From: Acidobacteriota bacterium
Lineage (GTDB): Bacteria; Acidobacteriota; Terriglobia; Terriglobales; Acidobacteriaceae
NCBI GenBank assembly: GCA_021781255.1
Contig: JAJXXG010000454.1
Location: 1 to 8,415, forward strand
Reading direction: 5' to 3'
Length of the DNA: 8,415 nucleotides
Part shown: piece after piece, positions 1 to 6,131 of the stretch
Numbering within the stretch: the first letter of the stretch is position 1
Layout: the number at the start of each line of letters is the position of its first letter
The notes under the pieces: model-generated
Database searches by the model: none
Told to the model about the DNA's origin: nothing
Seen by the model: only the letters and a program-made list of their open reading frames with translations
Translations under genes and position numbers: made by a program

Positions 1-1053
1 CGTTAACTGCTGGTTGGTCCAGCGGTATTGCGGCATTGTGGTGCCGGGGTCGTAGGCTTGCGGGTCCCGCAGCCATGCCTGAAGCCATTTCGCGTCGACC
101 TTGCTGCCGATGGCTGTCAGTTCCGGGCCGATGTCTCCACCAACCAGATTGCCGGCGGCATTTTGGATCGCATGACACGAGGCGCAGAACGACTCCCCGT
201 ACAGGACTCTGCCAGCGGTGGGATCGGCGGCCTGGGCACCGGCAGGAACAAGCGGCGCCTTATCCGTGGCCAATGGCTCTCTGCTGGCGATCAGAAACGC
301 AGAGATATCCCGGGCGTCGGCGTCGCTGAGCTGAAAGTTCGGCATCGTTGCGGACGCCGCGTAGCTGGTCGGATCTTTGAGCCACGCATAAATCCATTCC
401 CGCGTGGTCTTGTCGGCGATGTGGGTCAGAGGCGGTGGCTCGTCCGTTGCCGTCATCGTGCTGCCGTCCGGGAGTTTGACCTGGTGGCACCGCACGCACC
501 CGTAGCGGGCCAGCAACACGCGGCCTTCATTAAGCTTTGGAGTTCCCGCCAGCGGCGCGTGGTGGCACTGCCCACAGGAGGACTCGATATAGCGCGCGGG
601 TAAAATGGGCTCTTCTCCCGCCAGCGTGCTGTAGTGAGCGTCTTTGACGGTCGTCGCCGCCCCTTCTCCGCGATGACAGATCACGCAGCCAAATTCGTCC
701 AGCGCATGCGGGATCGCCGAATGCTTCCCGAATGGCTCGGTGGTCACGTCAGCCAGGCTGGCTTCTGCAATGCCCTCATGGCAGGTCTGGCAGCGGTCTA
801 CGACTCCCAGTTGAGGAATCCAAATCTGCTGGATCCCTCCCTGGAAATGCCTCTGCAGTGTAATGGCATCGCCGCGCTTGTGAATCAGGCGGAGATATTG
901 GTGTTGATAGCCGTGCCATTCACTAAATAGATCCTTGGCCGGAGCTACAGCCAGGGCGATCAGCAGCAGAAGACTGACCACCCCGAAAGGCACAGTCGGA
1001 TCGCGAAACACCGCCCGCCAGGACTCTACGAGTTTATCTTTCAGGAAATGCAC
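1..1053 (-). CDS. Multiheme cytochrome c subunit of Rieske/cytochrome b complex (partial, open at left edge)
   Basis: This is an open frame of 351 codons running off the window start. It begins at a GTG touching the stop of the upstream gene (TAAGTG), with GGAGGAG four bases before it. Five c-type haem sites are visible: CQTCH 88-92, CVICH 123-127, CGQCH 160-164, CVRCH 186-190 and CASCH 290-294. A hydrophobic segment at about 22-38 is probably an uncleaved anchor that places the haems outside the membrane. The stretch IPQLGVVDRCQTCH and the following FGCVICHRGEGAAT match the multiheme cytochromes that accompany split-b Rieske complexes in Acidobacteria, Nitrospirae and Deltaproteobacteria (family knowledge). 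Haems 4 and 5 sit in two mono-haem cytochrome c folds, each with a later TMP motif (Met 237 and Met 340) that can supply the sixth ligand. It likely takes the place of cytochrome c1/f as electron acceptor from the Rieske protein. More haems may lie beyond the edge. Confidence 0.9.
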   Translation of the reverse strand, partial: MHFLKDKLVESWRAVFRDPTVPFGVVSLLLLIALAVAPAKDLFSEWHGYQHQYLRLIHKRGDAITLQRHFQGGIQQIWIPQLGVVDRCQTCHEGIAEASLADVTTEPFGKHSAIPHALDEFGCVICHRGEGAATTVKDAHYSTLAGEEPILPARYIESSCGQCHHAPLAGTPKLNEGRVLLARYGCVRCHQVKLPDGSTMTATDEPPPLTHIADKTTREWIYAWLKDPTSYAASATMPNFQLSDADARDISAFLIASREPLATDKAPLVPAGAQAADPTAGRVLYGESFCASCHAIQNAAGNLVGGDIGPELTAIGSKVDAKWLQAWLRDPQAYDPGTTMPQYRWTNQQLT

Positions 1054-1758
1054 TTAGCTCCTCCATGGCCATATCCATGACCAGCCCGGGCCGCGAAAGA
1101 AAGTCCCTACGATTGTCAGGACGATGAGTTCAAAAAGAAACCAGGTCATGATCCACCACGAGACCGTTTTTGAAGCCAGAAAACGGCGGAATTGTTGCGG
1201 CGAGTTGGGCGAACTGACGGTCGCAACCAGCATGAAAGCCGCAATAATCAGCGTGGGAATCAGTGCCACGTAAACATGAAAGAACAAGAGAAAAAGCGAC
1301 AGACACGCAGCCGCGACATAGAAGACCATGAGGCGAAGGCGGCGATGTTTCAGAAAGACGCCTTCGGCCTCGACGTTGACGTTGAAGTAGGGAATGACAA
1401 TGAGAGCAACCACCAGGACCGCGGGAATCAGAACCCCGGCAAAGAGGGGCGGGAAATAGTGCAGCAACTCCTGCAGCCCCAGGAAATACCAGGGAGCCTT
1501 GGCCGGGTTGGGTGTGTTGGTGGGGTCGGCGATTCCCTCCAGCGGCGCATTAAAAAACAGCGAAATCAGCACCAGGGCGATGGCAAGAACCTCGATGGCC
1601 AGGGCTGCACGAATCAACGCCTCGGGATAGGTCTGAATCTGCTCCTCTTCAGCGCTCTTGACCTGTGCAGAGACTCTCCGGGTCACAAAGAGAACACGCT
1701 TCTGCGACTTCCGAATATCGGAACCGACGCCTGCGGTGAAGTCCTTCGGCTCTGTCAT
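1054..1758 (-). CDS. Cytochrome b C-terminal half (subunit IV / PetD-like)
   Basis: This 234-residue protein starts at the ATG of an ATGA overlap with the cytochrome b6-like gene. It corresponds to the C-terminal domain of cytochrome b, which completes the quinol oxidation site. It has a soluble N-terminus (1-45) and hydrophobic segments at about 48-69, 103-124, 142-182 (long enough for two helices) and 199-221. Just before the second segment, [18 protein letters not shown] (78-94) aligns with the Qo loop of PetD and bc1. The usual PEWY box reads APWY here (88-91), so the acidic residue thought to take a proton from quinol is missing from its normal place. The C-terminus is Trp-rich ([10 protein letters not shown]). 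The open frame extends far upstream into the b6 gene, but that part is only an overlap artefact. The next gene, the multiheme cytochrome, follows with no gap. Confidence 0.93.
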   Translation of the reverse strand: MTEPKDFTAGVGSDIRKSQKRVLFVTRRVSAQVKSAEEEQIQTYPEALIRAALAIEVLAIALVLISLFFNAPLEGIADPTNTPNPAKAPWYFLGLQELLHYFPPLFAGVLIPAVLVVALIVIPYFNVNVEAEGVFLKHRRLRLMVFYVAAACLSLFLLFFHVYVALIPTLIIAAFMLVATVSSPNSPQQFRRFLASKTVSWWIMTWFLFELIVLTIVGTFFRGPGWSWIWPWRS

Positions 1759-2564
1759 GGCTTCTCCATTCCAGCCAGGTTGGCTTTCGCTGCGGCAGCG
1801 TCGGTCTTCGCCGAAACCGCTCTGACAGGTTCGCTCTTCCGCACGTAGAGGCCACCATCCTTGCGAATTCGCCAGAAGTGCACCGCGATAAATATGGCCG
1901 CGCTTAAAGGCAGAATCACGCAGTGCAGCACATAAAAGCGCAGCAGGGCATTGGCGTTCACCTGGTGTCCGCCTAACATCAGAAAGCGAAACTTTTCGCC
2001 GACCACCGGCACGTACCCGGCGATATTGGTTCCCACGGTAATTGCCCAGAACGCCAGCTGATCCCAGGGCAGCAGATAGCCCGTGTAACTCAGCAGCAGC
2101 GTAACCAGCAGCAGGACGACGCCGACCACCCAGTTGAATTCCCGGGGCGGACGAAACGCGCCGCGATAAAACACCCGGAACATGTGGGCGAAGACCAGCA
2201 GCACCATCGCATGTGCTGACCAGCGGTGCAGATTGCGCAGAAACTGCCCGGAAGACACGACAAACTGCAGATCCTTCATGTCCGCATATGCCTGCGGAAC
2301 CGAAGGATGGTAATAAAGCATCAGCAGAATGCCGGTAATCACAAGAAGCAGAAAAGTTCCAAACGTCAGCGTGCCCAGATACCAGGTGGCGCCGAAATTG
2401 AGCATTCGCCGCCGTACCTTGGTCGAAAAGAGATGCAGGAATACGTTCTGCTGAATGGCGAGGGAGCGATGCAGAGTGCTGGAACCGCCGCCGCTCCGAA
2501 AAATGGATCGCCACACCCGCGTGCGTCCCAGCTTCTCGACAAATTCTTCAATCCTGTCTGCCAT
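1755..2564 (-). CDS. Cytochrome b6-like subunit of Rieske/cytochrome b complex
   Basis: This 269-residue membrane protein binds the two b haems of a quinol-oxidising Rieske complex. Membrane segments lie at about 59-85, 116-134, 146-165 and 211-231. The four haem-ligand histidines are visible: H113 and H127 (14 apart) in the second helix, and H214 and H229 (15 apart) in the fourth. The 15-residue spacing is the b6 type, against 14 in mitochondrial-type cytochrome b. [11 protein letters not shown] (164-174) is the conserved Qo-side stretch, and [10 protein letters not shown] (229-238) ends the core. At the position of the chloroplast/cyanobacterial Cys35 that tethers the extra haem ci there is a tyrosine (Y62, in WYLG). 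The start ATG lies 2 nt after the Rieske stop and has GAGG about 8 nt upstream. Its stop overlaps the next ATG (ATGA). A charged, Ala-rich tail (240-269) follows the last helix. Confidence 0.95.
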   Translation of the reverse strand: MADRIEEFVEKLGRTRVWRSIFRSGGGSSTLHRSLAIQQNVFLHLFSTKVRRRMLNFGATWYLGTLTFGTFLLLVITGILLMLYYHPSVPQAYADMKDLQFVVSSGQFLRNLHRWSAHAMVLLVFAHMFRVFYRGAFRPPREFNWVVGVVLLLVTLLLSYTGYLLPWDQLAFWAITVGTNIAGYVPVVGEKFRFLMLGGHQVNANALLRFYVLHCVILPLSAAIFIAVHFWRIRKDGGLYVRKSEPVRAVSAKTDAAAAKANLAGMEKP

Positions 2565-2566
2565 GG

Positions 2567-3058
2567 TCAGATCCTCAGGAATTCCATAGGTCGAATGGTA
2601 GTCGAGCGATCAACCATCACATTACCGCCGTCGCTCAGCCACGTTTTCAGCCACGGCAGAGGTTTGGGCGCCGGGCCGTGGAGCACCTGTCCCTCCGTGC
2701 TGAACTTGCTGCCGTGGCAGGGACACGCAATGATGCCCAACTCCGGTTTCCACGCGGTCATGCAGCCGAGATGAGTACAGATAGCGCTCAGGGAGAAAAA
2801 GCCCTCCTGTAAGTGAACCAGGTAGATAGCCGAGTTCACATCGAGCGTCACGGAGCCGATTTCATAGCTTTCCGGGGGCCCTGCGTTTACGATCGGCGAC
2901 GCTTCGTAGAGGACGTTGGGCGAAAGAAACCGGTAATAGAAGCCGAGCATCCCGGCTGACGCAACAGCCAGCGATCCCAGGCCGAGCCGCGTGAAGAAAC
3001 TGCGGCGATCGATCTCTCTCCTCGTCTCTGCTGGCGTGGATATCTTTTCTTCTGCCAT
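2567..3058 (-). CDS. Rieske [2Fe-2S] iron-sulfur protein
   Basis: This small membrane-anchored Rieske protein takes electrons from quinol at the cytochrome b Qo site and hands them to the cytochrome c subunit. The two cluster motifs are CTHLGC and CPCHGS, giving two Cys and two His ligands plus the disulfide Cys pair. GPAPKPLPW follows as the usual proline loop. The N-terminus carries [20 protein letters not shown], a twin-arginine-type anchor. This matches export of folded Rieske proteins by Tat. The start is chosen at the ATG four codons inside a longer frame, giving 163 residues. A GTG at 3070 would give 167 residues and a GTGA overlap with the preceding oxidoreductase gene. AGGA lies almost on top of that GTG and about 12-13 nt before the ATG, so the choice is uncertain. 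The cytochrome b6-like gene follows 2 nt after its stop. Confidence 0.95.
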   Translation of the reverse strand: MAEEKISTPAETRREIDRRSFFTRLGLGSLAVASAGMLGFYYRFLSPNVLYEASPIVNAGPPESYEIGSVTLDVNSAIYLVHLQEGFFSLSAICTHLGCMTAWKPELGIIACPCHGSKFSTEGQVLHGPAPKPLPWLKTWLSDGGNVMVDRSTTIRPMEFLRI

Positions 3059-3066
3059 GCCTGCCG

Positions 3067-5040
3067 TCACTTCCTGTCCGCGCCGGCGGTCCGGAACGGC
3101 GCATCAATAGATTCAATGGATACAAGTCCTGTTGCTTCGGTTGGAATGAGGTTGTAGGACTCCATCGTGATGGTGCCTACCGGACAGCGCGCCGCGCATA
3201 ACCCGCAGCGAATGCAGCGCGTCTCATCCTTCAACATCACCGAACCCGAGATTGTGCCGAGTTCTTCCGCCTTCACGTCATCCAACTCGACGTTCAGCAA
3301 GCCTTGCCGGTCTACAAGTTGCTGAACTACGTCCGGCTCAAAGTCAAACCTGTCGAGACTGACCAGATCGAGGCAGCGTTCCGGGCACACGTCGATGCAA
3401 CCGCCGCACAGAATGCACAGGCTGCCATCTTCTAGCCTGCCCTCGAAGATGGTGTTGACCCAGCAGTGCAGGCAACGCTGCGCCTCTTGCTGCGCCGCCG
3501 CCTCGTCAAACACCAGTTCCACCTCAGTCATGCCGCTGCGGCGATCGAGAGGCAGCAAAGGAATCGGTTGCCGAACGAGATCAAGCAGGTCGAGCGGCAT
3601 GCTGTGCCGCCTGAGGATTTCTACTTCGACCGCAGGCTCCGGATGCCGGACGCCACGAAGATACTCATCGATGCCCACAGCCGCGCGCTTGCCGTCGGCT
3701 ACGCTGTCGATGATCAGGCGCGGGCCAAAGACGCAATCGCCGCCGGCAAAGATACCGTCGGCAGAGGTCATCAGCGTCTGCGGATTCACTGCGATCAGGC
3801 CGCGCCGCGAAATCTCCACGCCGTCCTCGGGCTTCAGAAAATCGAGCCGGGGCGCCTGGCCGATAGCCATGATGATGGTGTCACATGCCAGCTGTGATTC
3901 GCTGTTCTCGAAAAACGCCGGATTGAATCGCCCGGTTTGATCGATGACCCATTTGGTCTTCAACGTTTCCAGCGCGGTGACTTTGCCGTTCTCGCCAACA
4001 ATGCGGTTGGGACCGAAACCCGGGTGGAGGATGATCCCCTCTTCCTCGGCGTCCACAATCTCTTCGAGGGCTGCGGGCATCTCGTCCCGGCTCTCAAGGC
4101 AAACCAGATGCACTTCCTGCGCGCCCAGGCGCAGAGCGGAGAGCGATACGTCCACCATCTCCCGCGTCGCCACCGCGTCTATATTTTCCTTCGAAGGCTC
4201 CTGCTGCTCCACGCCCGCGGCATGCTGCCGGAGCACCTCGCGTGCCGCGGAGCGGGCCACATCCATGGCCACATTTCCGCCGCCGATGACAACCACCTTC
4301 TTGCCGATGGTGAACTGATAGCCGAGGTTTACATTGAGCAGGAAATCGATGCCCTTGTGCACTCCGTCAAGATCGACGCCGGGGATGGAGAGATCGCGGC
4401 TGCTGTGAGCGCCCACCGCCAGCAGGACGGCATCGAAGCCCTGATGGCGCAGATCTGAAATCGTAAAGTCGCGGCCAGCCGCGTGGTTCAGCTTTAACGT
4501 GATGTCGCCGGCTTCAAGAATCTCCCGCACCTGCGCTTCCACCACGTCGCGCGGCAACCGGTATTCGGGAACTCCGAGGTATAACATTCCGCCTGCCACC
4601 GGTGCGGCCTCGAAGATGGTCACGGAATAGCCCATCAGCGCCAGGTCGTGGGCTGCGGAAAGTCCTACCGGCCCTCCGCCCACCACCGCGATGCGGAAGG
4701 GAAGTTTTTGCTGTCGCCGCCCCGCGTTCAAATCCACGGGACGCTTCGATTCCGGACCATGCCGTTCCGTAAGAAACCGCTTCAGCGCGCGGATTGCGAT
4801 GGGCTTGTCAATCGCTCCGCGGCGGCAGGCCGTTTCACAGGGATGCGCGCAGACCCGCCCGCAGATGCTGGCCAGCGGGTTTGGATCGCGAGCCAGCCGG
4901 TATGCCTCCTCATAGCGGCCTTCCGCAATGAGAGCGACATACCGGCCTGCGTTGGTGTGGGCAGGGCAGGCCATCATGCACGGGAAGTTGCTGTTAAGCC
5001 ACTCCGCGTCAACCGTTTTGTCTTCGTAGCGTTTGAGCAC
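3067..5040 (-). CDS. NAD(P)H/FAD iron-sulfur oxidoreductase, GltD-like, with two C-terminal [4Fe-4S] motifs
   Basis: This protein has 657 residues from the chosen GTG. An N-terminal GltD-type iron-sulfur domain holds C21, C25, C60, C64, C68 and C72. The FAD Rossmann motif is VVGGGPVGLSAA (119-130). The NAD(P) Rossmann motif is VIGGGNVAMDVAR (251-263). The second FAD contact is FAGGDCVFG (431-439). QRCLHC is at 521-526. Two ferredoxin-type motifs close the protein: CxxCxxCxxxCP at 542-553 and again at 609-620. The family includes the small subunit of glutamate synthase, NfnB-like transhydrogenases and dihydropyrimidine dehydrogenase halves. No large GltB subunit is nearby, so glutamate synthase is unlikely. 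Its stop overlaps the possible GTG start of the Rieske gene, so a role feeding electrons from NAD(P)H or ferredoxin into the quinone/Rieske chain is inferred. There is no ATG near the N-terminus. The frame stays open upstream into the copper protein gene, so the start is uncertain. Confidence 0.9.
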   Translation of the reverse strand: MLKRYEDKTVDAEWLNSNFPCMMACPAHTNAGRYVALIAEGRYEEAYRLARDPNPLASICGRVCAHPCETACRRGAIDKPIAIRALKRFLTERHGPESKRPVDLNAGRRQQKLPFRIAVVGGGPVGLSAAHDLALMGYSVTIFEAAPVAGGMLYLGVPEYRLPRDVVEAQVREILEAGDITLKLNHAAGRDFTISDLRHQGFDAVLLAVGAHSSRDLSIPGVDLDGVHKGIDFLLNVNLGYQFTIGKKVVVIGGGNVAMDVARSAAREVLRQHAAGVEQQEPSKENIDAVATREMVDVSLSALRLGAQEVHLVCLESRDEMPAALEEIVDAEEEGIILHPGFGPNRIVGENGKVTALETLKTKWVIDQTGRFNPAFFENSESQLACDTIIMAIGQAPRLDFLKPEDGVEISRRGLIAVNPQTLMTSADGIFAGGDCVFGPRLIIDSVADGKRAAVGIDEYLRGVRHPEPAVEVEILRRHSMPLDLLDLVRQPIPLLPLDRRSGMTEVELVFDEAAAQQEAQRCLHCWVNTIFEGRLEDGSLCILCGGCIDVCPERCLDLVSLDRFDFEPDVVQQLVDRQGLLNVELDDVKAEELGTISGSVMLKDETRCIRCGLCAARCPVGTITMESYNLIPTEATGLVSIESIDAPFRTAGADRK

Positions 5041-5087
5041 GAGGATCTCTTTCGGCCGTGCATCAATGCACCAGCCGGGCCTGATTG

Positions 5088-5669
5088 TTACTTCTTCGAG
5101 AGGGTGACGTCGGCCTTGGTGCTGCCGGACACGGTAACCTGCGAGGAATGAATTTTGGCGCCCTCGTTCCACACAGTGACGGTGTACTTGCCGTCGGGAA
5201 CGTTCTCGATCTTGTAATTCCCCGCCTTATCCGTGGTCGCAAACCATGGCGTCGGGGAGACGACGATGTAGCCCGCCATATCGGGATGGACGTTGCACAG
5301 CAGCGGAACTACGCCCGCGTTTTCGAACTTGAAGCTGCGCCTTTCGCCCTGGGGCCATGTACCCATGTTGTGGCCGAGCTTCTTGTTTCCGCTAATTGAG
5401 GGCCAGAAGACGTTGTGTTCCACGCTGTCGCTGTTCAGGAATTCCACGGTCGTTCCCTGCTCAACAACCATGATGTGGGGCATGAACATCAGGCCTTTCT
5501 GGTCCATGACGACATGCTGGGTTGGTGCCGGAAAGGTCTTTCCTGCGATCGCATCGACATAGACCACCGACTCGCCTTTGGCGCCGGAGATCTTGCCCTG
5601 AATGGTGCCCGCCTGTGCCACTACTGACAATGCCAGAGCCACGAGCGCTGCCGAAAAGCTGTATTTCAT
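5088..5669 (-). CDS. Secreted cupredoxin-like copper protein with C-terminal beta-sandwich (carboxypeptidase-regulatory-like) domain
   Basis: This 193-residue protein has a clear Sec signal peptide (1-20, ending AQA before GTIQG), so it acts in the periplasm. Residues 60-137 form a plastocyanin-like fold. FMPHIMVVEQGTTVEFLN leads to the first copper ligand H85 (VEHNVFW). C125, H128 and M131 in LLCNVHPDMAGYIVV supply the other three, so a complete type-1 copper site is present. The last ~55 residues (TTDKAGNYKIENVPDGKYTV onward) look like the carboxypeptidase-regulatory or transthyretin-like beta-sandwich that often accompanies such domains. As the first gene of the operon, it is the natural candidate for a soluble carrier linking the Rieske/multiheme complex to a terminal oxidase or reductase (inference). 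AGGAGG lies four bases before the ATG. A gap of 47 nt separates it from the chosen start of the oxidoreductase. Confidence 0.88.
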   Translation of the reverse strand: MKYSFSAALVALALSVVAQAGTIQGKISGAKGESVVYVDAIAGKTFPAPTQHVVMDQKGLMFMPHIMVVEQGTTVEFLNSDSVEHNVFWPSISGNKKLGHNMGTWPQGERRSFKFENAGVVPLLCNVHPDMAGYIVVSPTPWFATTDKAGNYKIENVPDGKYTVTVWNEGAKIHSSQVTVSGSTKADVTLSKK

Positions 5670-5673
5670 ATAT

Positions 5674-5679
5674 CCTCCT
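5674..5679 (-). promoter_or_regulatory. Strong Shine-Dalgarno site of the copper protein gene
   Basis: AGGAGG on the minus strand lies four bases before the ATG at 5669. This is the best ribosome-binding site in the operon and supports both the start and strong translation of the first gene. Confidence 0.8.
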
Positions 5680-5744
5680 CGGGATGAAATTCTGGTTAAA
5701 TGGGTAGCCGACCTTTGGAGCAGAGGAAACTAGGGATACCCCAT

Positions 5745-5774
5745 TTTATACACTGTCGCAGTCAGACCAGGAAA
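5745..5774 (-). promoter_or_regulatory. Candidate sigma70-type promoter for the respiratory operon
   Basis: On the minus strand, TATAAA (within TGTATAAAATG, 5745-5750) resembles a -10 box. TTTCCT (5769-5774) could be a weak -35 box (three of six consensus bases) at 18 bp spacing. This would start transcription near 5738 and leave a leader of about 69 nt before the copper protein ATG. The -10 is convincing; the -35 is not. An activator or an extracytoplasmic sigma factor could be involved. Confidence 0.4.
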
Positions 5775-5792
5775 TATGTGCCCGAAGGGTGC

Positions 5793-5813
5793 GAGTCCCC
5801 TGGGGGACTTTTT
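5793..5813 (+). terminator. Intrinsic-terminator-like hairpin, plus strand
   Basis: AGTCCC (5794-5799) pairs with GGGACT (5804-5809) around a CTGG loop. A G-T wobble extends the stem, and Ts run to 5813. Stem, loop and T-run fit a rho-independent terminator for plus-strand transcription. The minus strand has As there, so it would not terminate the operon. No plus-strand gene lies to its left, so the transcript it would stop is unknown. It could also be part of a leader or a dispersed repeat. Confidence 0.45.
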
Positions 5814-5823
5814 GCCTTCCGCG

Positions 5824-5882
5824 GGGTTTGTGAGTGCATACCCGGCAAGGGTCAGAAATGCTTTGCCTGATTCGCAAATCCC
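5824..5882 (+). other. Long imperfect nested hairpin ahead of a ribosome-binding site (possible structured leader or inverted repeat)
   Basis: Nested pairing is visible by eye: GGG 5824-5826 with CCC 5880-5882; TTTGTGAG 5827-5834 with TTCGCAAA 5871-5878 (two G-T pairs); GCAT 5836-5839 with ATGC 5858-5861; ACCC 5840-5843 with GGGT 5849-5852, closing a GGCAA loop. Single-base bulges and one nine-base bulge interrupt it. An AAGGA ribosome-binding site follows four bases later. I do not recognise it as any known riboswitch class. It could equally be a small repeat element. No folding energy was computed. Confidence 0.35.
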
Positions 5883-5897
5883 GATAAGGATGCAGCG

Positions 5898-6065
5898 ATG
5901 AAGCTGGTGAATGAAACGAGCGGTGCTGGAATCGCAGCATGCTTCCTGGTTCTCCTGTTTGTGCCATCAGAACCCCGCACTGAATTTCGGCAACTTACCT
6001 GCTTTCAAGTCAATCCGGAGTCACCGTGTGACACTTCTCACACTGTAATTGTCGCGGCGATCTGA
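5898..6065 (+). CDS. Possible small protein, 55 residues, with one hydrophobic segment
   Basis: An ATG with AAGGA seven bases upstream opens a 55-codon frame. The product has a short polar N-terminus, a hydrophobic stretch at about 9-23 (GAGIAACFLVLLFVP), then a polar tail with two further cysteines (35 and 44). It could be a small membrane or secreted peptide. Against this, it matches no family I know, its codon use is not clearly like the neighbours', and its 3' end overlaps a TGTGA-N6-TCACA palindrome. It would be the only intact plus-strand gene in the window. Treat it as a candidate only. Confidence 0.22.
   Translation: MKLVNETSGAGIAACFLVLLFVPSEPRTEFRQLTCFQVNPESPCDTSHTVIVAAI
6027..6042. 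promoter_or_regulatory. CRP-like operator 1 (TGTGA-N6-TCACA)
   Basis: This is an exact match to the two half-sites of the CRP family consensus, extended by one base on each side into GTGTGA/TCACAC. A second overlapping palindrome, GTCAC-N3-GTGAC (6020-6032), begins just to its left. The centre is at 6034.5. Confidence 0.55.
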
Positions 6066-6068
6066 GAA

Positions 6069-6084
6069 TGTGACATCCGTCACA
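6069..6084. promoter_or_regulatory. CRP-like operator 2 (TGTGA-N6-TCACA)
   Basis: This is a second exact TGTGA-N6-TCACA, with dyad symmetry extended inward (TGTGAC-N4-GTCACA). The centre at 6076.5 is exactly 42 bp from operator 1, four helical turns, so both would sit on the same DNA face. A CRP/FNR-superfamily regulator is the likely binder (inference). Confidence 0.58.
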
Positions 6085-6101
6085 CGCGGCGGGTTGACGG
6101 T

Positions 6102-6131
6102 TTGCTGTCGAGTGAGGCACAACACTTTAAT
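6102..6131 (+). promoter_or_regulatory. Candidate plus-strand promoter next to the CRP-like sites
   Basis: TTTAAT (6126-6131) matches five of six bases of the -10 consensus. TTGCTG (6102-6107) is a weak -35 at 18 bp spacing. A start near 6138 would put operator 2 at about -61.5 and operator 1 at about -103.5. The -61.5 position is the classic class I CRP activation position. Downstream lies only the recombinase relic, so the promoter may be left over from it. Confidence 0.35.

Noticed and set aside
1759..2514. Upstream two-thirds of a 486-codon minus-strand frame that ends as subunit IV
   Set aside because: It lies out of frame inside the cytochrome b6-like gene and has no membrane or family character. 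The real start is the ATG of the ATGA overlap at 1758.
3395..4458. Long plus-strand frames opposite the oxidoreductase gene
   Set aside because: These are shadows of a GC-rich coding strand. They have biased low-complexity composition and no recognisable motif, while the minus strand carries a complete motif set.
3067..5040. Glutamate synthase small subunit (gltD) as a specific call
   Set aside because: The protein is longer, carries two extra ferredoxin motifs, sits in a respiratory operon and has no GltB neighbour. Only the family-level name is justified.
5771..5882. Known riboswitch (cobalamin, c-di-GMP, glycine, SAM) in the intergenic region
   Set aside because: I found none of the conserved core words of these classes; only generic hairpins are present.
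5746..5967. 73-codon minus-strand frame with CRVCTH, suggestive of a haem site
   Set aside because: The spacing is not CxxCH. The frame overlaps the promoter and hairpins and has no ribosome-binding support or family likeness.
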